Shown: positions 19,912-29,958 of the stretch, piece by piece | How the letters are laid out: every line of letters starts with the position of its first letter | Position numbering within the stretch: position 1 is the first letter of the stretch | The notes under the pieces: generated by a model | Databases searched by the model: none | Seen by the model: the letters and a program-made list of their open reading frames with translations, nothing else | Told to the model about the DNA's origin: nothing | Position numbers and translations under genes: made by a program | Assembly: GCA_002748155.1 (NCBI GenBank) | Contig: PDRO01000002.1 | Span: 1-64,000 of the forward strand | DNA: 64,000 nt | Origin: Actinomycetales bacterium | Lineage (GTDB): Bacteria; Actinomycetota; Actinomycetes; Actinomycetales; Dermatophilaceae | Direction: 5' to 3'

Positions 19912-21580
19912 GCTTCCGGTAGGTGACCCGGTGCGGCCGGGCAGCTTCCTCGCCGAGCCGCTCGATCTTGTTCTTCTCGTAGGCCTCGAAGTTGCCTTCG
20001 AACCAGTACCACTTCGACGGGTCGCCCTGGTCGCCCTCGTAGGAGAGGATGTGCGTGGCGACCCGGTCGAGGAACCACCGGTCGTGGCTGATCACGACGG
20101 CGCAGCCTGGGAAGTCGAGCAGCGCGTTCTCCAGCGAGGCGAGGGTCTCGACGTCGAGGTCGTTGGACGGCTCGTCAAGCAGCAGCAGGTTGCCACCCTG
20201 TTTGAGCGTCAGTGCGAGGTTGAGCCGGTTGCGTTCACCACCGGAGAGCACCCCGGCTGGTTTCTGCTGGTCGGGACCCTTGAAGCCGAACTGTGACACG
20301 TAGGCGCGTGACGGGATCTCGACTTGACCGACCTTGATGAAGTCGAGCCCGTCGGAGACGACCTCCCACAGGGTCTTGTCCGGATCGAGGCCGGCCCGGC
20401 TCTGGTCGACGTAGGAGATCCTCACCGTGTCGCCGATCTTGACCCGTCCACCGTCGGGCTCTTCCAGACCCACGATCGTCTTGAAGAGGGTGGTCTTGCC
20501 GACACCGTTGGGTCCGATGACTCCGACGATGCCGTTTCGGGGCAGGGTGAACGACAGGTTGTCGATGAGCACCCGATCGCCGAAGCCCTTGCGCAGCTTG
20601 TCGACCTCGATGACCTGCGAGCCCAGCCGTGGGCCGGGCGGGATCTGGATCTCCTCGAAGTCCAGTTTGCGGGTGCGCTCGGCCTCGGCCGCCATCTCTT
20701 CGTAACGCTGCAGCCGGGCCTTGCTCTTGGCTTGGCGACCCTTGGCATTGGAGCGGACCCACTCCAATTCGTCCTTGAGCCGCTTGGCCATCTTGGCGTC
20801 CTTCTTGCCTTGGACCTTGAGCCGCTCGGCCTTCTTCTCCAGGTATGCCGTGTAGTTGCCTTCGTAGCCATAGAGCCGGCCCCGGTCGACCTCGGCGATC
20901 CACTGGGCGACGTTGTCGAGGAAGTAGCGGTCGTGGGTGACCGCCAGGACGGCGCCCGGGTATTGAGCCAAGTGTTGTTCGAGCCACTGGACCGACTCGG
21001 CATCGAGGTGGTTGGTGGGTTCGTCGAGCAGCAACAGGTCGGGCTTCTGCAGCAGCAGCTTGCACAAGGCGACCCGCCGCCGTTCCCCGCCGGAGAGCAC
21101 GCGCACGTCGGCGTCCGGCGGCGGGCACCTCAGCGCGTCCATGGCTTGTTCCAGCTGTGAGTCGAGATCCCATGCGTCGGCGTGGTCGATGTCGTCCTGC
21201 AGCTTGGCCATCTCGTCGCCGAGTTTTTCGTAGTCGGCGTCCGGCTCGGCCATCTCGAGGGCAATCTGGTTGTATCGGTCGAGCTTGGCCTTGATCTGCC
21301 CAGCGCCCTCCTCGACGTTGCCCAGGACGGTCTTGTCCTCGGTTAGGGGTGGCTCCTGCAGCAGGATGCCCACCGAGTAGCCCGGGCTGAGCCGGGCCTC
21401 CCCGTTGGAGGGCTGGTCGAGCCCGGCCATGATCTTGAGGATCGTCGACTTGCCCGCGCCGTTGGGCCCGACGACACCGATCTTGGCGGTCGGATAGAAC
21501 GCCATCGTCACGTCGTCGAGGATGAGCTTGTCGCCCACGGCCTTGCGCGCCTTGGTCATGGTGTAGATGAACTCGGCCAT
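19898..21580 (-). CDS. ettA: ABC-F protein EttA (energy-dependent translational throttle)
   Basis: Two ABC domains, GPNGAGKST and GPNGVGKTT, GGERRRVALCKLLL, arm region; full-length EttA-like. Confidence 0.92.
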   Translation of the reverse strand: MAEFIYTMTKARKAVGDKLILDDVTMAFYPTAKIGVVGPNGAGKSTILKIMAGLDQPSNGEARLSPGYSVGILLQEPPLTEDKTVLGNVEEGAGQIKAKLDRYNQIALEMAEPDADYEKLGDEMAKLQDDIDHADAWDLDSQLEQAMDALRCPPPDADVRVLSGGERRRVALCKLLLQKPDLLLLDEPTNHLDAESVQWLEQHLAQYPGAVLAVTHDRYFLDNVAQWIAEVDRGRLYGYEGNYTAYLEKKAERLKVQGKKDAKMAKRLKDELEWVRSNAKGRQAKSKARLQRYEEMAAEAERTRKLDFEEIQIPPGPRLGSQVIEVDKLRKGFGDRVLIDNLSFTLPRNGIVGVIGPNGVGKTTLFKTIVGLEEPDGGRVKIGDTVRISYVDQSRAGLDPDKTLWEVVSDGLDFIKVGQVEIPSRAYVSQFGFKGPDQQKPAGVLSGGERNRLNLALTLKQGGNLLLLDEPSNDLDVETLASLENALLDFPGCAVVISHDRWFLDRVATHILSYEGDQGDPSKWYWFEGNFEAYEKNKIERLGEEAARPHRVTYRKLTRD

Positions 21581-21637
21581 GACGCCGAAGGCTATCCGCC
21601 ACAGTGCCCAGCCACCGAATCACGGCCCGCCAGAGCA

Positions 21638-22243
21638 TCACCCCGCTTCACGAACGACGTAGTCGTCGGTCTCGGCATCGGCGACCGACAGCGATCGCCA
21701 GTCAGAGGCGGGTTGGCCTGGCGTCGGCTCGGCCCAGGTCGGATCCGCCGAGCCATCGGCTCCAGTCCCGGCCCTCTGCTTCTCGATCACCTCGCCTTCC
21801 CGCGGCTGGTCCGTGCCCAGGTTGCTCAGATCACCTTGGAGCTGTGGGTCGTTGTAGCGGTCGTCCCAGTCGGGCCGCACCGGTCGAGCCGCTTTCTCGA
21901 AGCTGGTCGTCCCGAAGGCGAGGTTGTGCCCGACCAGGCTCGCCTGGATCTCGACCGTGGTGGCTGGCGCATTGGCATCACCCCAGGTGGCGATGCGCAT
22001 CCGGCCGTGCACGACGACCGGCTCGCCCTTTTTGACGCTGTCAGCCACGTGCCTGGCCAACGTGTTGAAGGCGATGACGGAGAAGTAGTTGGTCGTCCCA
22101 TCGACCCAAGCGTTGGCTCGGGCGTCGAAGCGCCGCGGCGTGGAGGCCAGCCGGAAGGTCGCGAACCTCGCACCATTGCTGCCCTCACGCAGGATCGGGT
22201 CGGCGGTGACATTGCCCGCGATGGTCATATAGCTGTCGTTCAT
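21638..22243 (-). CDS. single-stranded DNA-binding protein-like (OB fold)
   Basis: MNDSYMTIAGNVTADPILREGSNGARFATFRLASTPRRFD...YFSVIAFNTLARHVADSVKKGEPVVVHGRMR. Confidence 0.85.
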   Translation of the reverse strand: MNDSYMTIAGNVTADPILREGSNGARFATFRLASTPRRFDARANAWVDGTTNYFSVIAFNTLARHVADSVKKGEPVVVHGRMRIATWGDANAPATTVEIQASLVGHNLAFGTTSFEKAARPVRPDWDDRYNDPQLQGDLSNLGTDQPREGEVIEKQRAGTGADGSADPTWAEPTPGQPASDWRSLSVADAETDDYVVREAG

Positions 22244-22419
22244 CTCGGTTCCCTTCGGTCGCAGCTGGTGGGCATCCGGTGGGTTCGTCCCACCTCGACC
22301 CCAGCGTGCGCGACTCGGCGCGGCGACGGCATACTGAACAACGCGGCTTGTGGACAACCCGGCCGACCGGCCGGGGGATGTGGGTAACCAGGCTCAGGGC
22401 AGAACCGGCCGACGACCGG

Positions 22420-24111
22420 TCACCGCGCCAACCGCGCCCGGTCGAGAAGCTCACGGGTGCGCCGGTGCCGCTCCAGCACAGCGACGACCGGCCCGACGAT
22501 CCGTTCTACGGTGACCTCGTGGATCGCCTCGCGCAGTCGGTGGTCCGCCTGTGCGGCGCGTCGAGCAGCCCCGGCCCGTGCCACGGCTCGGGTGATGGCT
22601 GCGGCCACCAGCCCGAGAAGCACACCTGCGCCAAAGAGCACGAAGGGCCAGGCCAACGGACCGAGCGTCGGGGCCGGCAACTCGGGCAGCTGCAACCACC
22701 CGGCGACGCTGATAACGACGAGCCAGAGCAAACCGACGACGGCAGCCGACCCGAGCAACCATTGGAGACCGCCCATCACGGTCCACCAGACCGGGTTGCG
22801 GGTGCGCAACGGGGTGTGCAGCACTGCTTGGTCGAGATCGTCGGACAGGTCGTGATCCTCGGGCGTGGCGGCGTCAGTGACCGCCTGGGACCAGCGCACC
22901 GGCAACGACCCCCCAGCTCGATCGGCGAGCTCACGGAGCGCTAACGAGACCGCCGAGCGGGCGGCCGGCGACGGAGGCGGGATCGACGAGCGGCCCACGA
23001 CGGCCCGGATCTCGGATTCCTGCACCGAACTGCGGATGAGCACCTTGTCCAAGTGCAGTCTGGCCAACCGATCGGCCCGGAATGCCGACATCCATCGGGT
23101 GAAGAGCCACCCGCCGCTCTGCGCGGATGCCCGCCGGTAGTCCTCTCGCACCGCATCGACGACAACCGGCACTCCGGCCGCACGGGCCAAGGCGTCGACG
23201 AGGGCCGCGTCGGCATCGTCGGCAAGCGCGATCTCGTTGTCGTTGACACCCGCGCGCAACCTGGTGGCCACCGAGACGATGTCGGCAGAGAGCCGTTGGC
23301 GTGCTGCGCTGGCTCCGGCCACGACGTTTGCCAGCCGTTGCCGCAGCTCGTCGATGCCTGCGCCGGTGCTGGCTGACGTGACCAGCACTTGGGCCTCGGT
23401 CAACCCGTCGGCCTGCGCCAGGCGACGCAAGTCGTTGCGGCACATCTCCACCGCTGACGGCGTCAGCCGGTCGGCCTGGTTGAGCACGATGAGAGTGACC
23501 GCGTCGTGCGTCGCCAAGGCTCGGACGTAGTCGTCGTGTAGGAGCGCATCGGCATACTTCTGTGGATCGGTGACCCAGACGAAGACATCGACCAACTCGA
23601 GGATGCGCTGGGCTTCCTGACGATGTTCAGCCACCCGCGAGTCGAAGTCCGGCAGGTCGAGCAGCACCAGCCCCTGCAACGATCCGATCGTCGTGCCTTG
23701 CCCCGCCCCGTCAGCCGCAACACGATCGCTGGTGGCGACCGCATGCCGCTGGTGGATGTGTAGCCAATCGAGCAGTTCGGTGGCCGCCGACGGTCCCCAG
23801 ATCGCGGCGGTCGGTGTCGATGTCGTCGGCCGCCGTGCCCCGATGGCGGCGACCGGCTCGCCGATCAGGGCGTTGAACAGCGACGACTTGCCACTGCCGG
23901 TAGCACCTGCCAATGCGACCACCGTGTGGTCACCGGCGATCGACGTGCGTTCGCGCACCTTGCCGACGAGTCTGGTGGCCAGATCGACTGCGGCCGGTTC
24001 CAACACAGCAGAAGCCAGGTCGAGGGCCTGGGCGAGCGACTCCGCCTGCTCGGTCAACACCTCGGCGGTGACCGAGGCGGCGGTCTGTGACCCCATCCGT
24101 AGCGGGCTCAT
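22420..24111 (-). CDS. GTPase (Era/dynamin-like P-loop)
   Basis: GATGSGKSSLFNALIG, DLPDFDS, LNQADRLT; C-terminal TM segments. Confidence 0.8.
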   Translation of the reverse strand: MSPLRMGSQTAASVTAEVLTEQAESLAQALDLASAVLEPAAVDLATRLVGKVRERTSIAGDHTVVALAGATGSGKSSLFNALIGEPVAAIGARRPTTSTPTAAIWGPSAATELLDWLHIHQRHAVATSDRVAADGAGQGTTIGSLQGLVLLDLPDFDSRVAEHRQEAQRILELVDVFVWVTDPQKYADALLHDDYVRALATHDAVTLIVLNQADRLTPSAVEMCRNDLRRLAQADGLTEAQVLVTSASTGAGIDELRQRLANVVAGASAARQRLSADIVSVATRLRAGVNDNEIALADDADAALVDALARAAGVPVVVDAVREDYRRASAQSGGWLFTRWMSAFRADRLARLHLDKVLIRSSVQESEIRAVVGRSSIPPPSPAARSAVSLALRELADRAGGSLPVRWSQAVTDAATPEDHDLSDDLDQAVLHTPLRTRNPVWWTVMGGLQWLLGSAAVVGLLWLVVISVAGWLQLPELPAPTLGPLAWPFVLFGAGVLLGLVAAAITRAVARAGAARRAAQADHRLREAIHEVTVERIVGPVVAVLERHRRTRELLDRARLAR

Positions 24112-25868
24112 CGAGCTGCCGTCACCCCGAGCGCAGCGGCCGTGAGCTGCCGCCCCTGTTGCGCCGGTACCTGAACCTGCACGATCGCCCCGGTGAAACG
24201 GACCGCTTCGACACGCAGCAGCTCGCGCACCCGGTGGTCGAGCGCGCCCTGCGCTCGCGCGGCCAGGCTGCGTACGGCTTGATCGCCGAAGATCGCTTCG
24301 AGGAGTTTCTGCGCGAGCACGGCCGAGCCACCGGCAATCCCAGCCTCGGCTCCGGATATCCCGGCGGTATGCCAGAAGGTCACCAGCATGAGCACGGCAC
24401 CGAGGGCGTTGACCCCGTATGCCGCGACCTTGGCTGTGGTGCGCCGGTCCTGACCCTCGTTGCGCACCAGGTCGAGCACGTCGTCCTGCCAGTCGCGGAC
24501 CAGCCGCTCGACCTGCTGCTCGAACTGCGGGCCCGGCTGTCCCAGCCCAGGGTGCCGCTCCAAGAGCAGCTCACCACCCGGCATACCGCGCCACGCGCGG
24601 GCGACCTCAGCGGCAGCCACGCGCGACTCGGCGGTCACGAGGGTGGCAACACCGGATTGCAGAGCCTCACCCAACTCCCGTGCCGGTGCCGGCCTGCCCG
24701 TGAGCGTGCCGACGATCCGATCGCGCACCCGTGACACGGTGGATTCGACTTGCTTGAAGAACTCACCCGTTCCGACGAACTCCTGCCACCGGGAAAGGAC
24801 CTCACCGCGCAGCAGCGTGCCGTCGGAGACCCCCTGTTGCACATGCTCGACCGCCTCGGCATATGCCGTGTCGACGACTCTGGTCAGGGCCCGGGTGGCC
24901 GCAGTCTGCTCGTCGGTAGCGGTCGCCAGCACGCTGATCCGTGGCTCGAACGAGTCCAGTGCTCCGGAAAGGGTGTTGCGCACCACGGTGGCCCGGGCGC
25001 GCGCATCTTTGGCCAGTCCGACCAGCCAGGACTGCAATCGGGCCACGTGATCGGCGGGCAGCAGTTCGTCGTCGCCGATCGGCACCTCGGGGACGGTGAA
25101 TACCGGTGCGAGCGAGAGCTGTTGTTCACGCAACATACTGGCGAGGTGATCGTGGATCTCATCGAGCGCTTCCGGCGGCACCCGGTCGAGGATGATCGCG
25201 ATCGAGGTGCCCCGCTCCGCGGCCAGCCGTAGCATCTCCCACGGCACGGCGTCGGCATACCGGGCTGCGGTCGTCACGAAGAGCCAGAGGTCAGCAGCGG
25301 CGAGCAGTTGGGTCGCCAGATCCCGGTTGCTGGTCACGACCGAATCGATGTCCGGGGCATCGAGCAGCGCCAGCCCGGGCTCGAGCGCCTCGCTGGGCAC
25401 TAGGCGGACCGCACTCGAGTCGTCCTGGGTCACTGATCCGGTGAGTCGAGCCAACCCCGGCAGGACCCGGTCGTCAGCGAACCAGTGCGCATCCTGCGGA
25501 TGATGCACCAGCACAGGCGAGCGGGTCGTGGGGCGCAGCACACCGGGTTTCGAAACGACTGCACGGACCAGCGAGTTGACCAGTGTGGACTTGCCGGCGC
25601 CCGTAGACCCACCGACCACGGCGAGCAACGGTGCCTCCAGCGACCGCAGTCGCGGCAGCACGTAGTCGTCGAGCTGGTTGAGCAGACCGGTTCGGACCCG
25701 GTGAGCCTCTTCGGTAGTCGGCAGCGCCAACGGAAACGTCGAGCCGTCGATCTGCTCGCGTAGCGCTTCGACAGCACGGACCAGACCGACGAGGTCTTCC
25801 GTAGTTGTCGGCGCCGCCATCACATACGGCATCCTTGCAACTCGCTCCCGTAGTCTCAACAGACGCAC
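24108..25868 (-). CDS. dynamin-like GTPase
   Basis: VGGSTGAGKSTLVNSLVR, LLDAPDIDSV, ILDRVP; overlaps partner gene by 4 nt. Confidence 0.8.
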   Translation of the reverse strand: MRLLRLRERVARMPYVMAAPTTTEDLVGLVRAVEALREQIDGSTFPLALPTTEEAHRVRTGLLNQLDDYVLPRLRSLEAPLLAVVGGSTGAGKSTLVNSLVRAVVSKPGVLRPTTRSPVLVHHPQDAHWFADDRVLPGLARLTGSVTQDDSSAVRLVPSEALEPGLALLDAPDIDSVVTSNRDLATQLLAAADLWLFVTTAARYADAVPWEMLRLAAERGTSIAIILDRVPPEALDEIHDHLASMLREQQLSLAPVFTVPEVPIGDDELLPADHVARLQSWLVGLAKDARARATVVRNTLSGALDSFEPRISVLATATDEQTAATRALTRVVDTAYAEAVEHVQQGVSDGTLLRGEVLSRWQEFVGTGEFFKQVESTVSRVRDRIVGTLTGRPAPARELGEALQSGVATLVTAESRVAAAEVARAWRGMPGGELLLERHPGLGQPGPQFEQQVERLVRDWQDDVLDLVRNEGQDRRTTAKVAAYGVNALGAVLMLVTFWHTAGISGAEAGIAGGSAVLAQKLLEAIFGDQAVRSLAARAQGALDHRVRELLRVEAVRFTGAIVQVQVPAQQGRQLTAAALGVTAAR

Positions 25869-26034
25869 CGGAACACACCTGGTATGCCGCGCGCACCGGC
25901 TTGCCGACGGCCGATGACGCCCGCCATCGGCCCGGACCGGGTGAGTTACGCGCTAGCAGGCTGGCTGCTGAGCCGCCAGGATGCCTGCCTCGCCTATGGC
26001 AGTGCCGTGCTCGTTCGCAAATCGACGGGCACCT

Positions 26035-26283
26035 TCAGTCTGGCTGTCGGCGCCTAAAAAGCGGGAAGGCCTGGGTGCCCAAGACGTGGTTCTGCGAGAC
26101 CGTCCAGTGCTCCAGCCGCCACCCAGCCCCTTCGATGGCGGCCACAATGCGCCCCCAATCAGGGGCAGGCTTAGTCACTGCTAACGGCTGCTCCAATGAC
26201 AGAGCACAGACGAAGAGATCGTCCCCTTCGTGATGACGTTCGCGAGCGGCCGCAATGACATCCTCGTCAACTGTTGCTGTCAA
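26035..26283 (-). CDS. small hypothetical protein, translationally coupled to the GT2 gene
   Basis: TTG start overlaps the GT2 stop (TTGA); TATVDEDVIAAARERHHEGDDLFVCALSLEQPLAVTKPAPDWGRIVAAIEGAGWRLEHWTVSQNHVLGTQAFPLFRRRQPD. Confidence 0.5.
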   Translation of the reverse strand: MTATVDEDVIAAARERHHEGDDLFVCALSLEQPLAVTKPAPDWGRIVAAIEGAGWRLEHWTVSQNHVLGTQAFPLFRRRQPD

Positions 26284-27440
26284 ACCCGAACACCCTTTCT
26301 CTGGTCGACTGGGGACACCGGCAATGGCGTCCGCTTCACCCCTGCTGGCTTCCAGGCAGGCTCTAGAGCCAGGGTGCCACCTAGACGGTGGCAATGTGCT
26401 CGCAAACCCGCGATCAGACGAGGATAGGCAGAGGCAGTCAGCCGCCGGACCTGCAAGGCATGCTGGGCTCGCGCAACCCACAATGGCGCCGCCACGATGT
26501 AGCTGCCCTGACGGGGGACCACGATCAGACCATCACTCCATCCCGTGACAACGCCTGAGTCGGAGGCTTGCAGCGCACCCACCAGCGCTGCTGCGGTTCT
26601 GGGGTAACGCTCGTCCCAACCTTGAGGCCACACGAAGCGTCGATCTGCGACAAGGTAGGCGTAGAGCGCGTACAGGTCGGCGGTGACTGCCTCTATCGCT
26701 CTTTCGCTGAACGCAAACTGACGAAGCTCGATGAGCGCTGATGCTGCCGCCGCAGCTGTGGCGAATCGTGCGATCGGCATGACATGCGGTCGCGGTATCC
26801 GATGACGTCGGGTATTAGCGTCGATCATCACCGTGGCACTCACAGCCAGACTCGTCGCCGTGGACGCACCTGCTTCAGCGAAACGCCACCAGAGATCCCA
26901 GTCCTCGAGGCCTGGACCGTGATACCAGCCCCCCACCTGTGCCACTAGGTCCCGGCGGTGGACGACTACCGATGGCTGGAACAGAGGCGCCAGAACCTGG
27001 AGCATCGGATGCCAGCACATCGCCGCATCAGCGCTTCCACCCGTGCGCCGACCGTGCCGATCCACGGTACGTAGCGCCGTGGCTGCTACGTCCACCCCGG
27101 ACTTAACCAGCCCGACGGTTTCGGCGAGGTGACCGACATCCCAGAGGTCGTCGTGATCGACATAGGCGATATATTCTCCCTTGGCTAATTTGGCGGCGGC
27201 ATTTCGCGGACCTGCTGGGTGTCCGAACCGCGGGAGTTCCAGCAACCGAACCCGGGGGTCGCCCTGACTCGCCGACGTCACCCAGTGCCCCGTGTCATCG
27301 GTGCAACCGTCCAGAGCGACGATCAGTTCGAAGTCACCGAAGCTCTGCGCCAGCACCGACTTCACCGTCGGCACTATCGCCGAAGACCGCTGGTAGGCAG
27401 CACAAACCACCGAGACGAGCGGTCGCCTGGTCTCAGTCAT
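26280..27440 (-). CDS. GT2 family glycosyltransferase
   Basis: VSVVCAAYQRSSAIVPTVKSVLAQSFGDFELIVALDGCTDDT, YVDHDDLWD; start overlaps LanKC stop. Confidence 0.88.
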   Translation of the reverse strand: MTETRRPLVSVVCAAYQRSSAIVPTVKSVLAQSFGDFELIVALDGCTDDTGHWVTSASQGDPRVRLLELPRFGHPAGPRNAAAKLAKGEYIAYVDHDDLWDVGHLAETVGLVKSGVDVAATALRTVDRHGRRTGGSADAAMCWHPMLQVLAPLFQPSVVVHRRDLVAQVGGWYHGPGLEDWDLWWRFAEAGASTATSLAVSATVMIDANTRRHRIPRPHVMPIARFATAAAAASALIELRQFAFSERAIEAVTADLYALYAYLVADRRFVWPQGWDERYPRTAAALVGALQASDSGVVTGWSDGLIVVPRQGSYIVAAPLWVARAQHALQVRRLTASAYPRLIAGLRAHCHRLGGTLALEPAWKPAGVKRTPLPVSPVDQRKGVRV

Positions 27441-29949
27441 GGCTCACGTCGAAGAACGGCAGCCCACAAGCCGATCGGGATTGGACAGCCTCCAAGGCAA
27501 GCAGCACCCCGGCGCTACCGGTTGCGAAATCGCACGACAGTTTGAGCCCGTTTTCGCCAAGCACTGAAGGCGCACCGTCCCAAGGAACGACATGCCAGGA
27601 GAGGTCTTTCGCGTGCCGGTCGAGGGCGGCATCAGCCCACGGGAGCTCGCTACGACAATGTGCCAGAGCCAGCATTGTCCCGGCCCGTCCCGAGACTAGC
27701 CCGGCCCCCCGCGCCCATCTGCGCCCGAGCGGCTCAGCCAACTCGTAGAAGGCCTCCAGCACCGGGGCCCCCGCGGCATACCGCCGCAGGTCATGCAGCA
27801 CCATTGCACTACCCGCGCCGCCCACGCCCAGCACCGGATGGCTCCAGAGCCCCGCCTCAGCACCCGCTGACCAACCCAGCACTCCGAGATCGGACTGCAT
27901 GGCTTCCAAGGCGCCCGCGAGGTGTTTCTCATCGTCGGTTGCCTCAAAGAGCCGTAGGCGGGCCAAGGCGACACCGGCCCATCCGTAGAACAGCCCTCCG
28001 GGCAGCGGCCCGCGATGGGCGTCGAGCGCTGCGGACAGCACCCGGTCAGCCCGGTCGACATGATCTGGCCGGGCGTGCCGACCCCCGAAATCGAGCAGGG
28101 CTAGAGCCAAACCCGCTGCACCGTCGAAGAGTGAGAGACCTCGAGGAGCTTGCTCCCATGCAACCACAGCGCGCTCAAGACACCGGGCGGCCTCGTTCGA
28201 CCGGCCCAAACGGTCCAGTGCAAAGGCGATGCCTGAGAGCCCGTCGTAGCAGCCCGGCCGCAGAGTGGGATCATCGATCCGGTCGAGCAGCCAACGCACT
28301 CGGCAGCTCTGCTGGCTACCCTCGTGCCGGGCCAGGGCATAAAGCACTCCTGCAGCACCGGTACCGAACGACACGGAACCTCCGGGGACCAGGAATTGAT
28401 GGACGTCTCCGGGAAAGAGCCTCTCGTCGTTATCCGGGGTTTGGGCCCGCACGATACCCGCGATGAGATCCGATGGGGTCAGTGCCCGGGGCCGGCGTGG
28501 TTCGCCAGCGTCGTCCGGCCGCGTCCGGTTTCCTTCTTCGTGGTCGACCCCAGGTGCGGCGGCTCCAGCAAGATTGGCACGGACCAACGACGCGAAGTCA
28601 GGGGGGACAGGGAAGGTCTCGACGATCGTCGCGAGTATCTGTTCCACGCGATCGATGTCCCAGACGATGCTCACCGTGACTGGGAGGTAACAGCTCAACC
28701 GCAGGCATCCCAGTCCGTAATAGTCGGTCTCGACGCCGGCATAGTGCACAGGAGCCCGGAATCCGGGCGCGCCGATCGACTGCCTCGCCCGGTCTTCTAC
28801 GGCGCTGCTGCCCTCGAAGTCGATGAACGCAATCTGGTCAGTGGCGTCGACCAGAACGTTGTTGGGATGTAGATCCCCGAAAACCACCCCCCGGTCATGC
28901 ATGTCGACCACGCTCTTGCCGATCCGGGCCAGGAGTGGCTCGATCCACGCAACGAACCCCTCGGGTGACAGTGCGCCCGGGCCGCCCATGAGTGGATTGC
29001 GCTCAGCGCTCACGTCCGCCAGGGATCGGCCGGGCACAAGATCACGCACGAGGTAGTGGTGAAGGTGGCCGCGGGTAACATCCCGGATCTGTGGGACGAC
29101 AGGCAGGTCGGCCAACCGGTCCATGGCCCAGTGTTCCCGTTCAAGTCGCGCGACTGCGTCTCGGCCTTGCTCGTCCAAACCAGCCAGGGGGCGTCCCTCC
29201 TTGAGGAGCACGTGCTCGTTGGCCTTGGTGTCGATCGCGTCATACACGCCACCACCGTTTGAGAAGTGCAGCGCACGAACAGCCCGGTAGGGAAAACCTT
29301 TGAGCGTGGCGGCGTTGCGAGCTGCCAAAGACTCCGTCAAACACTCCGGCACGTCAACCCACGAAGGCGGACGAAAGACCGGGCGTCGCTCGTCCGGCAC
29401 CATACGTCCTTCGGGATCGCGAATGCAGTACACTTCCTGACCGTTCTCGTCAATGGTGGTCAACCGGGCGAAACCGCCGTAGCGTACATAGAGCGGACCG
29501 TTTCGGTAGCGTAGATCCGAGAGGATGTAAGGACCTGGCCGACCGCCCAACAGCTGGTCAAGCTCATCGAGCGCGTCCGCAAGCCGATCTGGATGTGGAA
29601 AAACAGTTATGAATTTCCCACTTGCCGAACGGTCACCGTATTTGCTGTTGCGCCGGACCAGTACCCAAGGGCTACGGATGAACTTGAGGAGAATGCCCCG
29701 TTCGATGCAATAGTCTGAAACAACGCCAAGGGTGCTTTCGGCATCATCGAGCGTGGCGGACACGTGGATCTTCCACCCCTGACCCGGCAGTTCGGATCGT
29801 GGTGGCCGCATGTAGCACCAATCCGAGTCCAGTTCTCGTTCCCAGCCGATCGGAAGAGGCATTTCCGTTGCGGCATAGTCCGGGTGGTTGTCTCCACGCT
29901 CGAAGTAGGGACTCGCGGGAGTGCAGTACTGAAGGTATCGAAGATTCAT
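27433..29949 (-). CDS. class III lanthipeptide synthetase LanKC
   Basis: 838 aa; lyase-like N-terminus, kinase domain with FGDLHPNNVLVD and FIDFEGSS, C-terminal LanC-like repeats (CYDGLSGIAFALDRLG, LFDGAAGLALALLDFG, VLGVGGAGSAMVLHDL) lacking the zinc-ligand CHG motif. Confidence 0.88.
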   Translation of the reverse strand: MNLRYLQYCTPASPYFERGDNHPDYAATEMPLPIGWERELDSDWCYMRPPRSELPGQGWKIHVSATLDDAESTLGVVSDYCIERGILLKFIRSPWVLVRRNSKYGDRSASGKFITVFPHPDRLADALDELDQLLGGRPGPYILSDLRYRNGPLYVRYGGFARLTTIDENGQEVYCIRDPEGRMVPDERRPVFRPPSWVDVPECLTESLAARNAATLKGFPYRAVRALHFSNGGGVYDAIDTKANEHVLLKEGRPLAGLDEQGRDAVARLEREHWAMDRLADLPVVPQIRDVTRGHLHHYLVRDLVPGRSLADVSAERNPLMGGPGALSPEGFVAWIEPLLARIGKSVVDMHDRGVVFGDLHPNNVLVDATDQIAFIDFEGSSAVEDRARQSIGAPGFRAPVHYAGVETDYYGLGCLRLSCYLPVTVSIVWDIDRVEQILATIVETFPVPPDFASLVRANLAGAAAPGVDHEEGNRTRPDDAGEPRRPRALTPSDLIAGIVRAQTPDNDERLFPGDVHQFLVPGGSVSFGTGAAGVLYALARHEGSQQSCRVRWLLDRIDDPTLRPGCYDGLSGIAFALDRLGRSNEAARCLERAVVAWEQAPRGLSLFDGAAGLALALLDFGGRHARPDHVDRADRVLSAALDAHRGPLPGGLFYGWAGVALARLRLFEATDDEKHLAGALEAMQSDLGVLGWSAGAEAGLWSHPVLGVGGAGSAMVLHDLRRYAAGAPVLEAFYELAEPLGRRWARGAGLVSGRAGTMLALAHCRSELPWADAALDRHAKDLSWHVVPWDGAPSVLGENGLKLSCDFATGSAGVLLALEAVQSRSACGLPFFDVSHD

Positions 29950-29958
29950 GACATGTCC

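Noticed and set aside
20235-21641. 468-aa minus-strand ORF
   Set aside because: Out-of-frame overlap with ettA on the same strand; Arg/Gly/Ala-rich shadow ORF.
25805-26233. 142-aa plus-strand ORF at the left edge of the RiPP operon
   Set aside because: No RBS or recognisable motif; overlaps the coupled small ORF on the opposite strand.
27433-29949. Class IV lanthipeptide synthetase (LanL)
   Set aside because: C-terminal LanC-like repeats lack the Cys/Cys-His-Gly zinc ligands expected of class IV; class III (LanKC) fits better.
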